Made by a program: the position numbers and the translations under genes. This document shows, piece by piece, positions 1-8,238 of a stretch of 64,000 nt of DNA (the stretch's first letter is position 1; each line of letters starts with the position of its first letter). A model generated the notes under the pieces. It did not search any database. It was not told where the DNA came from and was given only the letters and a program-made list of their open reading frames with translations. Origin of the DNA: Streptomyces sp. NBC_01116 (GTDB lineage Bacteria > Actinomycetota > Actinomycetes > Streptomycetales > Streptomycetaceae); contig NZ_CP108644.1 in NCBI RefSeq assembly GCF_041435495.1, forward strand, positions 7,425,501-7,489,500, written 5' to 3'.

Positions 1-103
1 GAACCTCCTCGTCGACCTCGAAGTGATCCGAGCCGTCCGTGTCCCGTTCCGTGCCGGACCCGCGGTGAGGCGTGGCACCCGCGTCATCCTGCTTCGCGCA
101 CAT
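1..103 (-). CDS. N-terminal fragment of an unidentified protein (runs off the left edge)
   Basis: On the minus strand an ATG at 101-103 is preceded by AGGAA at a normal distance and opens a frame that stays open for 34 codons to the window edge. The peptide begins MCAKQDDAGATP and is acidic and polar, with no signal peptide or membrane segment in the visible part. It is divergent from the M55 peptidase gene, so the two probably share the promoter region at 104-439. The family cannot be recognised from so little sequence. Confidence 0.5.
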   Translation of the reverse strand, partial: MCAKQDDAGATPHRGSGTERDTDGSDHFEVDEEV

Positions 104-439
104 ACTGGTTCCTGGCCCTTCTCGCACGTAACGCCGGGGACGTGAGCCGTCGGTCCCTCCCAGTCTTCAGCACGCGGGGGCTCCGGGCATGCGGGCCGCC
201 GAGGTCCCGCACGGCCCCCGGACGACCGGCGCTCAAGGCCCTCGGTGGAGCCGGGCCGGGCCCCGGGCGCCCGACGAGGGCCACCGCCGGGAGCGAAGGC
301 GGGGCAACCGGCGTGAGCAGCGACGTGAGCGTCGGCGCGCGCACCGGCGGGGCCACGGGAGGGACCTTCGGCGGACTGGACCTCTGACGGGCCGCCCCTC
401 CCTGGCCCGCGCCGCTCACGGCGCGTACGGTGTGGCGGC
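104..439. other. Intergenic region between divergent genes
   Basis: About 336 bases without a convincing gene. Short open frames here lack ribosome sites and have the arginine/glycine/proline-rich composition of non-coding GC-rich DNA. Because the genes on either side point away from each other, at least two promoters should lie here, but I see no good -35/-10 pair. The M55 gene has no clear Shine-Dalgarno sequence directly before its ATG, so it could be leaderless or weakly initiated. Confidence 0.5.
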
Positions 440-1273
440 ATGAAGATCCTCATCAGCGCGGACATGGAAGGCGCCACCGGAGTGACCTGGCCGGCCGACG
501 TGCTGCCGGGGACGCCGCAGTGGGAGCGCTGCCGGTCGATGTTCACCTCCGACGTGAACGCGGCGGCCCTCGGCTTCTACGACGGCGGCGCCGACGAGGT
601 CCTGGTCAACGAGGCCCACTGGTCGATGCGCAACCTGCTGCTGGAGCACCTGGACGAACGCGTCCAGATGCTCACCGGCAAGCACAAGTCGCTGTCCATG
701 GTCGAGGGCATCCAGCACGGCGACGTGGACGCGGTGGCCTTCGTCGGCTACCACACCGGAGCCGGCACGGAGGGCGTCCTCGCCCACACCTACCTCGCCA
801 ACTCCATCACCGGCGTCTGGCTCGACGGGGTCCGCGCCAGCGAGGGGCTGCTCAACGCGCACGTCGCCGCCGAGTACGGCGTGCCCGTCGTCCTCGTCAC
901 CGGCGACGACCTGACCTGCGTGGACGCCGAGGGATACGCCCCGGACGCCCGGAAGGTCGCCGTCAAGGACTACGTCTCCCGCTACGCCGCGGTGTGCCGC
1001 ACCCCCGCCCGTACCGCCGCCGACATCCGGGCGGCGGCGAAGACGGCCACCGCGCTCGCGGGGCGTCGGGACCCCGTCACCGGGAAGACGTTCACCGTCG
1101 AGCTGGAGTTCGACGCCGAACATCTGGCAGCCGCCGCGACCGTAGTGCCCGGTGTGGCGGCGAGCGGGGAGAGGCGCGTCGCGTACACCAGCGCGACGAT
1201 GTACGAAGGAATTCGCACGTTCAAGGCGGTGACGACGATCGTGTCGGCCGCCGTGGAGGAACAGTATGGCTGA
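440..1273 (+). CDS. M55 family metallopeptidase, DppA-like D-aminopeptidase
   Basis: 277 residues, close to the length of B. subtilis DppA, the zinc D-aminopeptidase that releases N-terminal D-amino acids. The family's metal ligands can be placed: D8 and E10 in SADMEG, H60 in NEAH, H105 in GYHTG and E135 in RASEG. H116 in AHTY lies where DppA has a histidine important for catalysis. There is no signal peptide, so the enzyme should be cytoplasmic. It overlaps the next gene by 8 bases and opens a four-peptidase operon, which suggests a role in using D-amino-acid-containing peptides such as peptidoglycan stem fragments. The family call is firm; the substrate is inferred. Confidence 0.9.
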   Translation: MKILISADMEGATGVTWPADVLPGTPQWERCRSMFTSDVNAAALGFYDGGADEVLVNEAHWSMRNLLLEHLDERVQMLTGKHKSLSMVEGIQHGDVDAVAFVGYHTGAGTEGVLAHTYLANSITGVWLDGVRASEGLLNAHVAAEYGVPVVLVTGDDLTCVDAEGYAPDARKVAVKDYVSRYAAVCRTPARTAADIRAAAKTATALAGRRDPVTGKTFTVELEFDAEHLAAAATVVPGVAASGERRVAYTSATMYEGIRTFKAVTTIVSAAVEEQYG

Positions 1274-2609
1274 GGCCCCCGACCTGCTCGGACCCGTCGA
1301 CCGGCAGGCACTCGACGAGGTGGTGACGTTCACCTCCGAACTCATCCGCATCGACACGACCAACCGGGGCGGCGGCGACTGCCGGGAACGCCCGGCCGCC
1401 GAGTACGTCGCCCAGCGGCTCTCCGACGCCGGAATCGAGCCGACGCTGCTGGAGCGGACCCCCGGCCGGACGAACGTGGTCGCCCGGATCCCCGGCACCG
1501 ACCCGTCGGCCGACGCGCTGCTCGTCCACGGCCACCTCGACGTGGTGCCCGCCGAGCCCGCCGACTGGAGCGTGCACCCCTTCTCCGGCGAGGTGAGCGA
1601 CGGAGTCGTGTGGGGCAGGGGCGCCGTCGACATGAAGAACATGGACGCGATGGTCCTCTCCGTCGTACGCGGCTGGGCCCGCGAGGGCTTCCGCCCCCGG
1701 CGTGACATCGTCATCGCGTACACCGCCGACGAGGAGGACAGCGCCGCCGACGGCTCCGGCTTCCTCACCGATCAGCACCCGGAGCTGTTCGAGGGCTGCA
1801 CCGAGGGCATCAGCGAGTCGGGGGCCTTCACCTTCCACGCAGGCGACGGTCTCTCGCTGTACCCGATCGCGGCGGGCGAGCGCGGTACCGGCTGGCTGAA
1901 GCTGACCGCCGAGGGCCGGGCCGGCCACGGCTCCAAGGTCAACCGGGAGAACGCGGTCAGCGCCCTGGCCGCCGCCGTCGCCCGGATCGGCGAACACGAG
2001 TGGCCCATCCGCCTCACCCCGACCGTCCGCGCCGCGATCACCGAGATCGCCGCCCTGCACGGCATCACCGCCGATCTGGACGACCCCGGCTTCGACGTCC
2101 CCCAACTCCTCGGCAAGCTCGGCCCGGCCGCGTCCCTGGTCGAGAACACCGTCCGCAACAGCAGCAACCCGACCATGCTGGACGCCGGCTACAAGGTCAA
2201 CGTCATCCCCGGCCACGCCACCGCCTTCATCGACGGGCGCATGGTCCCCGGCGGCGACGACGAGTTCCACGCGACCCTGGACCGGCTGACCGGACCCTCG
2301 GTCTCCTGGGAGTTCCACCACCGTGAGCAAGCCCTGACGGCCCCGGTCGACTCACCGACGTACGCCAAGCTGCGCGCCGCCGTCGAGCGGTTCGACCCGG
2401 ACGCGCACACCGTCCCGTACTGCATGTCGGGCGGCACCGACGCCAAGCAGTTCTCCCGCCTCGGCATCACCGGCTACGGCTTCACCCCGCTGAAGCTGCC
2501 CGTCGGCTTCGACTACCAGCGGCTCTTCCACGGCGTCGACGAGCGTGTCCCCGTCGATGCCCTCCACTTCGGCGTCCGCGTCCTCGACCACTACCTGCGC
2601 ACCGCCTGA
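1266..2609 (+). CDS. M20 family metallopeptidase
   Basis: 447 residues with the co-catalytic zinc signature of M20/M25/M40 peptidases: HGHLD (H90, D92), D122 in GAVDMKN, the DEE pair (catalytic E156 and ligand E157) and a C-terminal ligand H422 in LFHGVDER. The lid/dimerisation domain would lie between about residues 200 and 320. The ATG overlaps the end of the M55 gene (ATGGCTGA), so translation is probably coupled. It should cleave dipeptides or acylated amino acids in the cytoplasm, working with the M55, S9 and S66 enzymes. The exact specificity cannot be read from sequence. Confidence 0.9.
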   Translation: MAEAPDLLGPVDRQALDEVVTFTSELIRIDTTNRGGGDCRERPAAEYVAQRLSDAGIEPTLLERTPGRTNVVARIPGTDPSADALLVHGHLDVVPAEPADWSVHPFSGEVSDGVVWGRGAVDMKNMDAMVLSVVRGWAREGFRPRRDIVIAYTADEEDSAADGSGFLTDQHPELFEGCTEGISESGAFTFHAGDGLSLYPIAAGERGTGWLKLTAEGRAGHGSKVNRENAVSALAAAVARIGEHEWPIRLTPTVRAAITEIAALHGITADLDDPGFDVPQLLGKLGPAASLVENTVRNSSNPTMLDAGYKVNVIPGHATAFIDGRMVPGGDDEFHATLDRLTGPSVSWEFHHREQALTAPVDSPTYAKLRAAVERFDPDAHTVPYCMSGGTDAKQFSRLGITGYGFTPLKLPVGFDYQRLFHGVDERVPVDALHFGVRVLDHYLRTA

Positions 2610-2651
2610 CAGTCTGCCGACCCGATCAGCGCCCCGGGGGGACCGAACTAC

Positions 2652-4667
2652 GTGAACACCGTGCCAGCAGCCCCGTACGGAACCTGGCCGTCGCCGGTCG
2701 ACGCGGCACTCGCCGCCTCGCACGACGGACGCCCCGACCACCTCGGCACCATCGGGGACGAGGTGTGGTGGACCGAGCCCCGCCCCGCCGAGGGCGGCCG
2801 GCGCGCCCTGATGCGCCGCCGCGCCGACGGCTCCACCGCACCCGCCCTGCCCGCCCCCTGGAACACCCGCAGCCGGGTGGTCGAGTACGGCGGACAGCCC
2901 TGGGCGGGCACCGTGCGCGAGGACGGCGAACTCCTCGTGGTCTTCGTCCACTTCACCGACCAGCGGCTGTACGCCTACGCCCCGGACGGTCCCGGCGCGC
3001 CGTGGCCGCTCACTCCCGTCCCGGACGTCGCCGGCGGGCTGCGCTGGGTGGACCCCCGGATCCGCCCGGAACACGGGGCGGCGGGCGAGGTCTGGTGCGT
3101 GCTGGAGGAGTTCACCGGACCCGCGCCCACCGACGTACGGCGCGTCGTCGCCGCCGTGCCGCTCGACGGCTCGGCGGCCGACGACCGGGCGGCGGTCCGT
3201 GAACTCTCCGACGACCGGCACCGGTTCGTCACCGGCCCCAAGGTCTCCCGCGACGGGCGGCGGGCGGCCTGGATCGCCTGGGACCATCCACGGATGCCGT
3301 GGGACGGCACGGTGGTCATGCTGGCGGACATCGGCGACACGGGGGAGTTCACCCGCGTACGGCCGCTCGTCGGCGACCTCGACGAATCGGTCTGCCAGGT
3401 GGAGTGGGACCGCGACGGCAGCCTCCTGTTCGTCTCCGACCTCGCCGGCTGGTGGGAGCTCCAGCGCATCCGCCCCGACGCGGCTCCCGGCGGCGCGGTC
3501 CCCAGCAGCCGCCTCCTGCCGCCCCGGGGCGAGGAGTTCGGCGGACCACTCTGGAAGATCGGGCTGCGCTGGTTCCATCCGCTGGACAACGGGCTGGTCG
3601 CCGTCCTGCACGGCAGGGGCGGCATGCGGCTCGGCATCCTCGACCCCGAGACCGGCGAACTCGCCGACGTGCCGGGCCCCTGGACCTCCTGGTCCGACAC
3701 GCTCGCCGTCCACGGCAGCCGGGTCGTCGGCGTCGCGGCGAGCCCCCACAGCGCCCCCGAGGTCGTCGAGCTGGACACGGCGACCGGGCACACCCGCGTC
3801 ATCGGCGCACCCCACCACGACGCGGTCGACCCCGCGTACTACCCGGCGCCCGAGGACCGCACCTTCACCGGCCCCGACGGCCGCGAGATCCACGCCCACG
3901 TCTACCCGCCGCACAGCCCCGACCGCACCGGCCCCGAGGGCGAGAAGCCCCCGTACGTCATCTGGGCGCACGGCGGGCCCACCGGCCACGCCCCGCTCGT
4001 CCTGGACCTGGAGATCGCCTACTTCACCTCGCGCGGCATCGGCGTGGCCGAGGTCAACTACGGCGGCTCCACCGGCTACGGCCGCGGCTACCGCGAACTG
4101 CTGCGCGGCAACTGGGGCGTGGTCGACGTGGCCGACTGCGCGGCCGTCGCCTCGGCCCTCGCCGAGGAGGGCGCGGCCCACCCGGACAAGCTCGCGATCC
4201 GGGGCGGCAGTGCGGGCGGCACGACCACCGCCGCATCACTGACCAGCACGGACGTCTACGCCTGCGGGACGGTTCTCTACCCGATCCTGGATCTCGAACG
4301 GTGGGCCACGGGCGAGACCCACGACCTGGAGTCGCGGTACCTGGAATCCCTCGTCGGCCCGTTCGCCGAGGTGCCCGAGCGCTACCGGGAACGCTCGCCG
4401 CTCCACCGCACCGACCGGCTGGACACCCCCTTCCTGCTGCTCCAGGGCCTGGACGACGTGATCTGCCCGCCCGCCCAGTGCGAGCGGTTCCTCGCCGCCC
4501 TCGCCGGACGGGGCGTCGCCCACGCCTACATCGCCTTCGAGGGGGAGAGCCACGGCTTCCGGCGCGTGGAGACCCTGGTCCGCGCACTGGAGGCCGAACT
4601 CTCCCTCTACGCGCAGACGTTCGGATTCGAACGCCCCGACGTGCCGCTCCTGGAGCTGACCACGTGA
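2652..4667 (+). CDS. S9 family prolyl oligopeptidase-type serine peptidase
   Basis: 671 residues. The N-terminal ~390 residues form the region expected for a beta-propeller, and the C-terminal part is an alpha/beta hydrolase. The triad can be placed: S520 in GGSAGG, an aspartate at 601 or 602 in QGLDDV, and H634 in ESHGF. The oxyanion motif AHGGP is at 439-443. Members are dipeptidyl or acylaminoacyl peptidases. It starts at GTG after a GGGGGGA stretch, has no signal peptide, and its stop overlaps the GTG of the next gene. It is the third of four peptidase genes in one transcription unit. Confidence 0.9.
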   Translation: MNTVPAAPYGTWPSPVDAALAASHDGRPDHLGTIGDEVWWTEPRPAEGGRRALMRRRADGSTAPALPAPWNTRSRVVEYGGQPWAGTVREDGELLVVFVHFTDQRLYAYAPDGPGAPWPLTPVPDVAGGLRWVDPRIRPEHGAAGEVWCVLEEFTGPAPTDVRRVVAAVPLDGSAADDRAAVRELSDDRHRFVTGPKVSRDGRRAAWIAWDHPRMPWDGTVVMLADIGDTGEFTRVRPLVGDLDESVCQVEWDRDGSLLFVSDLAGWWELQRIRPDAAPGGAVPSSRLLPPRGEEFGGPLWKIGLRWFHPLDNGLVAVLHGRGGMRLGILDPETGELADVPGPWTSWSDTLAVHGSRVVGVAASPHSAPEVVELDTATGHTRVIGAPHHDAVDPAYYPAPEDRTFTGPDGREIHAHVYPPHSPDRTGPEGEKPPYVIWAHGGPTGHAPLVLDLEIAYFTSRGIGVAEVNYGGSTGYGRGYRELLRGNWGVVDVADCAAVASALAEEGAAHPDKLAIRGGSAGGTTTAASLTSTDVYACGTVLYPILDLERWATGETHDLESRYLESLVGPFAEVPERYRERSPLHRTDRLDTPFLLLQGLDDVICPPAQCERFLAALAGRGVAHAYIAFEGESHGFRRVETLVRALEAELSLYAQTFGFERPDVPLLELTT

Positions 4668-5626
4668 CCCGCGAGGACACGGGCCCGGCGCTGCCCCTCG
4701 CCCGGCCGCCCCGGCTGCGCGCCGGCTCCCGGGTCGCCGTCGTCGCGCCCAGCGGGCCCGTCCCCGCCGACCGGCTGGAGGAGGGTCTCGCCGTCCTGCG
4801 CGGCTGGGGGCTCGACCCCGTCGTCGGCGCCCATGTCCTCACCGGGCACCCTGAGCTGGACTACCTCGCGGGATCGGACGCGGGCCGTGCGGAGGACCTC
4901 GAACGGGCGTGGTGCGACCCGACCGTGGAGGCCGTCATGTGCGCCCGAGGCGGCTACGGCGCCCACCGGATGGTCGACCTGGTCGACTGGCCGGCGGTCC
5001 GGGCCGCCGGGCCCAAGGTGTTCGTCGGCTACAGCGACATCACGGTGCTGCACGAGGCGTTCGCCGTGCGCGCCGGGTTCGCGACCCTGCACGGGCCGAT
5101 GGCCGCCACCGAGGTGTTTCTCAGGGACGCGGCGACCCGTGAGCATCTGCGGGCCACGCTCTTCGCCCCGGAGACCGTGCGCACCCTCGGCCTGGAGTCG
5201 GCCGGGGCCCTGGTCCCCGGCCGGGCGCGGGGCGTCCTGTACGGCGGTTGCGTCAGCCTGCTCGCCGCCGGAACCGGCGCCCCGGGCGGCCGGACCCACG
5301 CCCGGGGCGGACTGCTGGTGATCGAGGACACCGGCGAGGAGCCCTACCGGCTGGACGGCATCCTCACCCGGCTCCTGCGGTCCGGAGCCCTGGACGGAGT
5401 CGCCGGGGTGGCCTGCGGCTCGTGGCAGGAGTGCGGCCCGTACGAGAAGATCCGTGCCGTGCTCGCCGACCGGCTCGGCCCGCTGGGCATACCCGTGGTC
5501 GAGGAGCTGGGCTTTGGCCATGGTCCGACCGCGCTGACGATTCCCCTGGGCGTGCCCGCGGTGCTCGACGCGCCGGCGGACGGCGGGCGTTGCACGCTGA
5601 CCGTCGAGACCCCGGCCCTGCGCTGA
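4664..5626 (+). CDS. S66 family LD-carboxypeptidase
   Basis: 320 residues from a GTG that overlaps the preceding stop (GTGA). S66 enzymes such as LdcA cut the L-lysine/diaminopimelate to D-alanine bond of peptidoglycan tetrapeptides during recycling. The Ser-Glu-His triad can be placed: S124 in VGYSDIT, E221 in VIEDTGEEPYRLD and H286 in GFGHGPT. There is no signal peptide, consistent with cytoplasmic recycling. Beside an M55 D-aminopeptidase, an M20 peptidase and an S9 peptidase, it supports the reading that the operon breaks down cell-wall-derived peptides. Confidence 0.88.
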   Translation: MTREDTGPALPLARPPRLRAGSRVAVVAPSGPVPADRLEEGLAVLRGWGLDPVVGAHVLTGHPELDYLAGSDAGRAEDLERAWCDPTVEAVMCARGGYGAHRMVDLVDWPAVRAAGPKVFVGYSDITVLHEAFAVRAGFATLHGPMAATEVFLRDAATREHLRATLFAPETVRTLGLESAGALVPGRARGVLYGGCVSLLAAGTGAPGGRTHARGGLLVIEDTGEEPYRLDGILTRLLRSGALDGVAGVACGSWQECGPYEKIRAVLADRLGPLGIPVVEELGFGHGPTALTIPLGVPAVLDAPADGGRCTLTVETPALR

Positions 5627-5790
5627 CCCGCCCGCCTCCTCGGCCGCCCCACCCGGTATCGGCGTCCTGTGACGCGCGTCCGTGCCGTGGTCCGCGCGTC
5701 CGCGCCGCTGTCCGTCGGTCGCACAGCCGCACGGATGTGTGTTTTCGCGCAGGGGACGTGAACATCCGTCAAGAACCCCTGGCCGATACG

Positions 5791-5851
5791 TTGACACGGC
5801 TATGAGCTGTGTCACAGCATGAGCGCGGCCCAATACTTACCGGTCGGTAAG
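5791..5851 (+). promoter_or_regulatory. Promoter/operator region with two palindromes
   Basis: A perfect -35 hexamer TTGACA at 5791-5796 overlaps an interrupted palindrome at 5792-5814 (arms TGACACGGC and GCTGTGTCA around TATGA). Further down, 5836-5851 reads CTTACCGGTCGGTAAG, a near-palindrome of the kind bound by TetR-family repressors. It lies 13 bases before the ribosome site of the secreted hydrolase gene. A good -10 at the expected distance is not obvious. The regulator is unknown and no TetR gene is present in the window. Confidence 0.5.
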
Positions 5852-5874
5852 GTGTCCTCGGTGTGGAGGTCTTC

Positions 5875-7653
5875 GTGTCAGGTGCTGTTTCCAGAGTGCG
5901 CGGCCCGCTCGTGGCGGTCGCCGGGGCGGCCCTCGTCGCCCCCCTCGTCCTCGCCGGCCCGGCCCGCGCGGCGGCCGATCCGTACACCGTCACCCCGCTG
6001 ACGTTCACCGTCGAGGCGGGCGACCGCACCTGCACGGTGGACGCCGACCTCTACCGGCCCGCCGGGGCCGACGCGGACAGCCCCGCCCCCGCCGTCCTGG
6101 CCACCAACGGCTTCGGCGGCAGCAAGTCCGACGGCTCCACCGACGCCATCGGCAGGGCCTTCGCCGAGCGCGGCTACGTCGGGCTCGTCTACTCGGGCCT
6201 CGGCTTCGGCGCGTCCGGCTGCCTGATCACCCTCGACGACCCCGCCATCGACGGCAGGGCCGCGGGCGAACTCCTGGACTTCCTCGGGGGAGTCCGCGCG
6301 GCCGACGACGGGACCAGGGCCGACTTCGTCACCCGGGACGCCGAGGGCGACCCCCGGGTCGGCATGATCGGCGGCTCCTACGGCGGCGCGATCCAACTGG
6401 CGACCGCCGCCGTCGACCCCCGGGTCGACGCCCTCGTCCCGCTGATCACCTGGAACGACCTCGCCTACGCACTGGCCCCCAACAACACCGGGGCGCGCAC
6501 CGGCGTCACCTCCGACACCCCCGGCGTCTTCAAGTGGCAGTGGACCAACGGCTTCTACCTGATCGGCGAGGGCCAGCCACTCCTCAACCCGAGCCTGGAC
6601 CCCTCCCGCATCAACAGCCTGGACTGCCTGCACTTCGCCACCCGCGCCTGCGAGACCATCCGGCTGCTCAACTCCGGCCGCTACCCCGCCGACCGCACCG
6701 AGGAGATGCTCGCCTACGCGCGCAGCGTCTCGCCCGTCTCCTACCTCGACCGGGTCAAGGCGCCCACGCTCATCGTCCAGGGCCAGGCCGACAGCCTGTT
6801 CAACCTCAACGAGGCCACCGCCACCTACCGGACGCTCAAGGCGCAGGGCACCGAGGCGAAGATGATCTGGCAGTCCTGGGGGCACAGCGGCGGCCAGGTC
6901 CCCGGCGAACTCGACCTGAGCCAGGGCAATCTGGAGACCAGCCACGTCGGACAGCGGGTACTGGCCTGGTTCGACCGCTACCTCCACCAGAAGACGGGCA
7001 CCGACACCGGACCCGCCTTCTCCTACTACCGCGACTGGCAGAGCGGCTACGGCTCCGCCGCCGAGGTCCCCGCCCTCTCCCGGTCCCTGTACCTCTCCGG
7101 CGACGGCAAGCTCGTCGACAACCGCTCCAAGGTGGCGCGCGGCAGCCGCCAGTACACCAACTGGCTCGTGCCCACCAGCCACTCCGAGAGCTCCATCGCC
7201 CCGCTGATCGGACTGCCCGACCCCAAGCCGTACGACACCAGGGGCACCTACCTCGGCTGGCGCAGCGAACCCCTCGCCGAGCACCTCGACGTCGTCGGCG
7301 CACCGAAGGCCACCCTGAAGGTCGTCTCGCCGAAGGCGGAACGGGTCCAGAACAGCGGCGACGCCTCCGACAGGCTCGTCCTGTTCGCCAAGGTCTACGA
7401 CGTCGCGCCCGACGGCAGCCGTACGCTGGTGAACCGACTCGTCTCCCCGGTCCGGGTCCCCGACGTCACCCGGCCCTTCACGGTGGAGCTGCCCGGCATC
7501 GTCCACCGGTACGAGAAGGGGCACCGCCTGGAGTTCGTGATCGCCGCCAGTGACACCGCCTACTTCGGCAACCGGGGCGTGAAGCCCGTCACCCTCGTCC
7601 ACGCCCCCGAGGACACCGGCGTACTGGAACTCCCGGTGGTCCCGGCCGGCTGA
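5875..7653 (+). CDS. Secreted CocE/X-Pro dipeptidyl-peptidase-like hydrolase
   Basis: 592 residues from GTG 5875, chosen because GGAGG lies five bases upstream; a GTG twelve bases earlier has no such site. A signal peptide is clear: a short basic start, a hydrophobic stretch and an Ala-rich cleavage region (ARAAA near residue 34). The alpha/beta-hydrolase nucleophile is in GGSYGG (MIGGSYGGAIQLA), the acid would be in QGQADSLFN, and a histidine follows in WGHSGG. A C-terminal beta-sandwich resembles the jelly roll of CocE/PepX. It likely acts outside the cell on X-Pro peptides or esters. It stands alone behind its own operator-rich promoter. Confidence 0.85.
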   Translation: MSGAVSRVRGPLVAVAGAALVAPLVLAGPARAAADPYTVTPLTFTVEAGDRTCTVDADLYRPAGADADSPAPAVLATNGFGGSKSDGSTDAIGRAFAERGYVGLVYSGLGFGASGCLITLDDPAIDGRAAGELLDFLGGVRAADDGTRADFVTRDAEGDPRVGMIGGSYGGAIQLATAAVDPRVDALVPLITWNDLAYALAPNNTGARTGVTSDTPGVFKWQWTNGFYLIGEGQPLLNPSLDPSRINSLDCLHFATRACETIRLLNSGRYPADRTEEMLAYARSVSPVSYLDRVKAPTLIVQGQADSLFNLNEATATYRTLKAQGTEAKMIWQSWGHSGGQVPGELDLSQGNLETSHVGQRVLAWFDRYLHQKTGTDTGPAFSYYRDWQSGYGSAAEVPALSRSLYLSGDGKLVDNRSKVARGSRQYTNWLVPTSHSESSIAPLIGLPDPKPYDTRGTYLGWRSEPLAEHLDVVGAPKATLKVVSPKAERVQNSGDASDRLVLFAKVYDVAPDGSRTLVNRLVSPVRVPDVTRPFTVELPGIVHRYEKGHRLEFVIAASDTAYFGNRGVKPVTLVHAPEDTGVLELPVVPAG

Positions 7654-7690
7654 CGCCCACCACCCCGTTCACCCGAACGGCCGTACAGCA

Positions 7691-7738
7691 CCGCCCCCCG
7701 GACCCGGCAGCCGGACATGCTGGGACCCCGGGGGGCGG
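7691..7738 (+). terminator. Hairpin, probable terminator of the secreted hydrolase gene
   Basis: Perfect 11-base inverted repeat: CCGCCCCCCGG at 7691-7701 and CCGGGGGGCGG at 7728-7738, with a 26-base loop. It starts 38 bases after the stop codon. There is no U-tract, as is common in streptomycetes. Confidence 0.5.
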
Positions 7739-7792
7739 CCGCGTGCACGACGGGCGGGCCGGACGGCGAGAAGCGAGCGGAAGGGCCGGACC

Positions 7793-8032
7793 ATGAGCCC
7801 CAAGGACGTATCGAGCGGCAGCGGGCGCGGCACGGGATGGCTCACTCCGGGGCGCATCGTGGTCGCCGTGGTGATCGTGCTCGTCATCGTGTTCATCTGC
7901 GTGAACACGAACGAGGTCACCATCAGGATGCTGATCCCCGAGGTGACGATGCCCCTCTGGTTCGCCCTGCTGGCCATGTTCCTGATCGGCCTCGGCTGCG
8001 GCGGCTACCTCTTCCGCCGGAAGGGCAGGTGA
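7793..8032 (+). CDS. Small LapA-domain-like membrane protein
   Basis: 79 residues with two hydrophobic helices (about 22-40 and 53-72) separated by a short segment containing the typical N-T-N-x-V-x-I motif (VNTNEVTIRMLIP), and a basic tail FRRKGR. This is the layout of the DUF1049/LapA domain of small inner-membrane proteins. The role in actinomycetes is not established. AAGGG lies seven bases before the ATG. It is a single gene between two probable transcription units. Confidence 0.75.
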   Translation: MSPKDVSSGSGRGTGWLTPGRIVVAVVIVLVIVFICVNTNEVTIRMLIPEVTMPLWFALLAMFLIGLGCGGYLFRRKGR

Positions 8033-8238
8033 CCAGCGCCCCGGGCCCCGGCCGCGGACGATCGCGCGCATCCACCCGCGCCCCGGGCCGCTCCCGTGGG
8101 CCCCGGACCGCGGCGGCGCTCCGCGGGCGCGCGGAAGTGTGACCGACGGGACTCTGTTCCCCGCGGCCACCTGCGTGTTCCATGGTCACCGGGGGCGCCC
8201 GGACCTGCGGCGGCCCGCCGCGAGGGAACGAGGGTGCC

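Noticed and set aside
142..387. Small open frame in the first intergenic region
   Set aside because: No ribosome site, no recognisable motif, Arg/Gly/Pro-rich composition.
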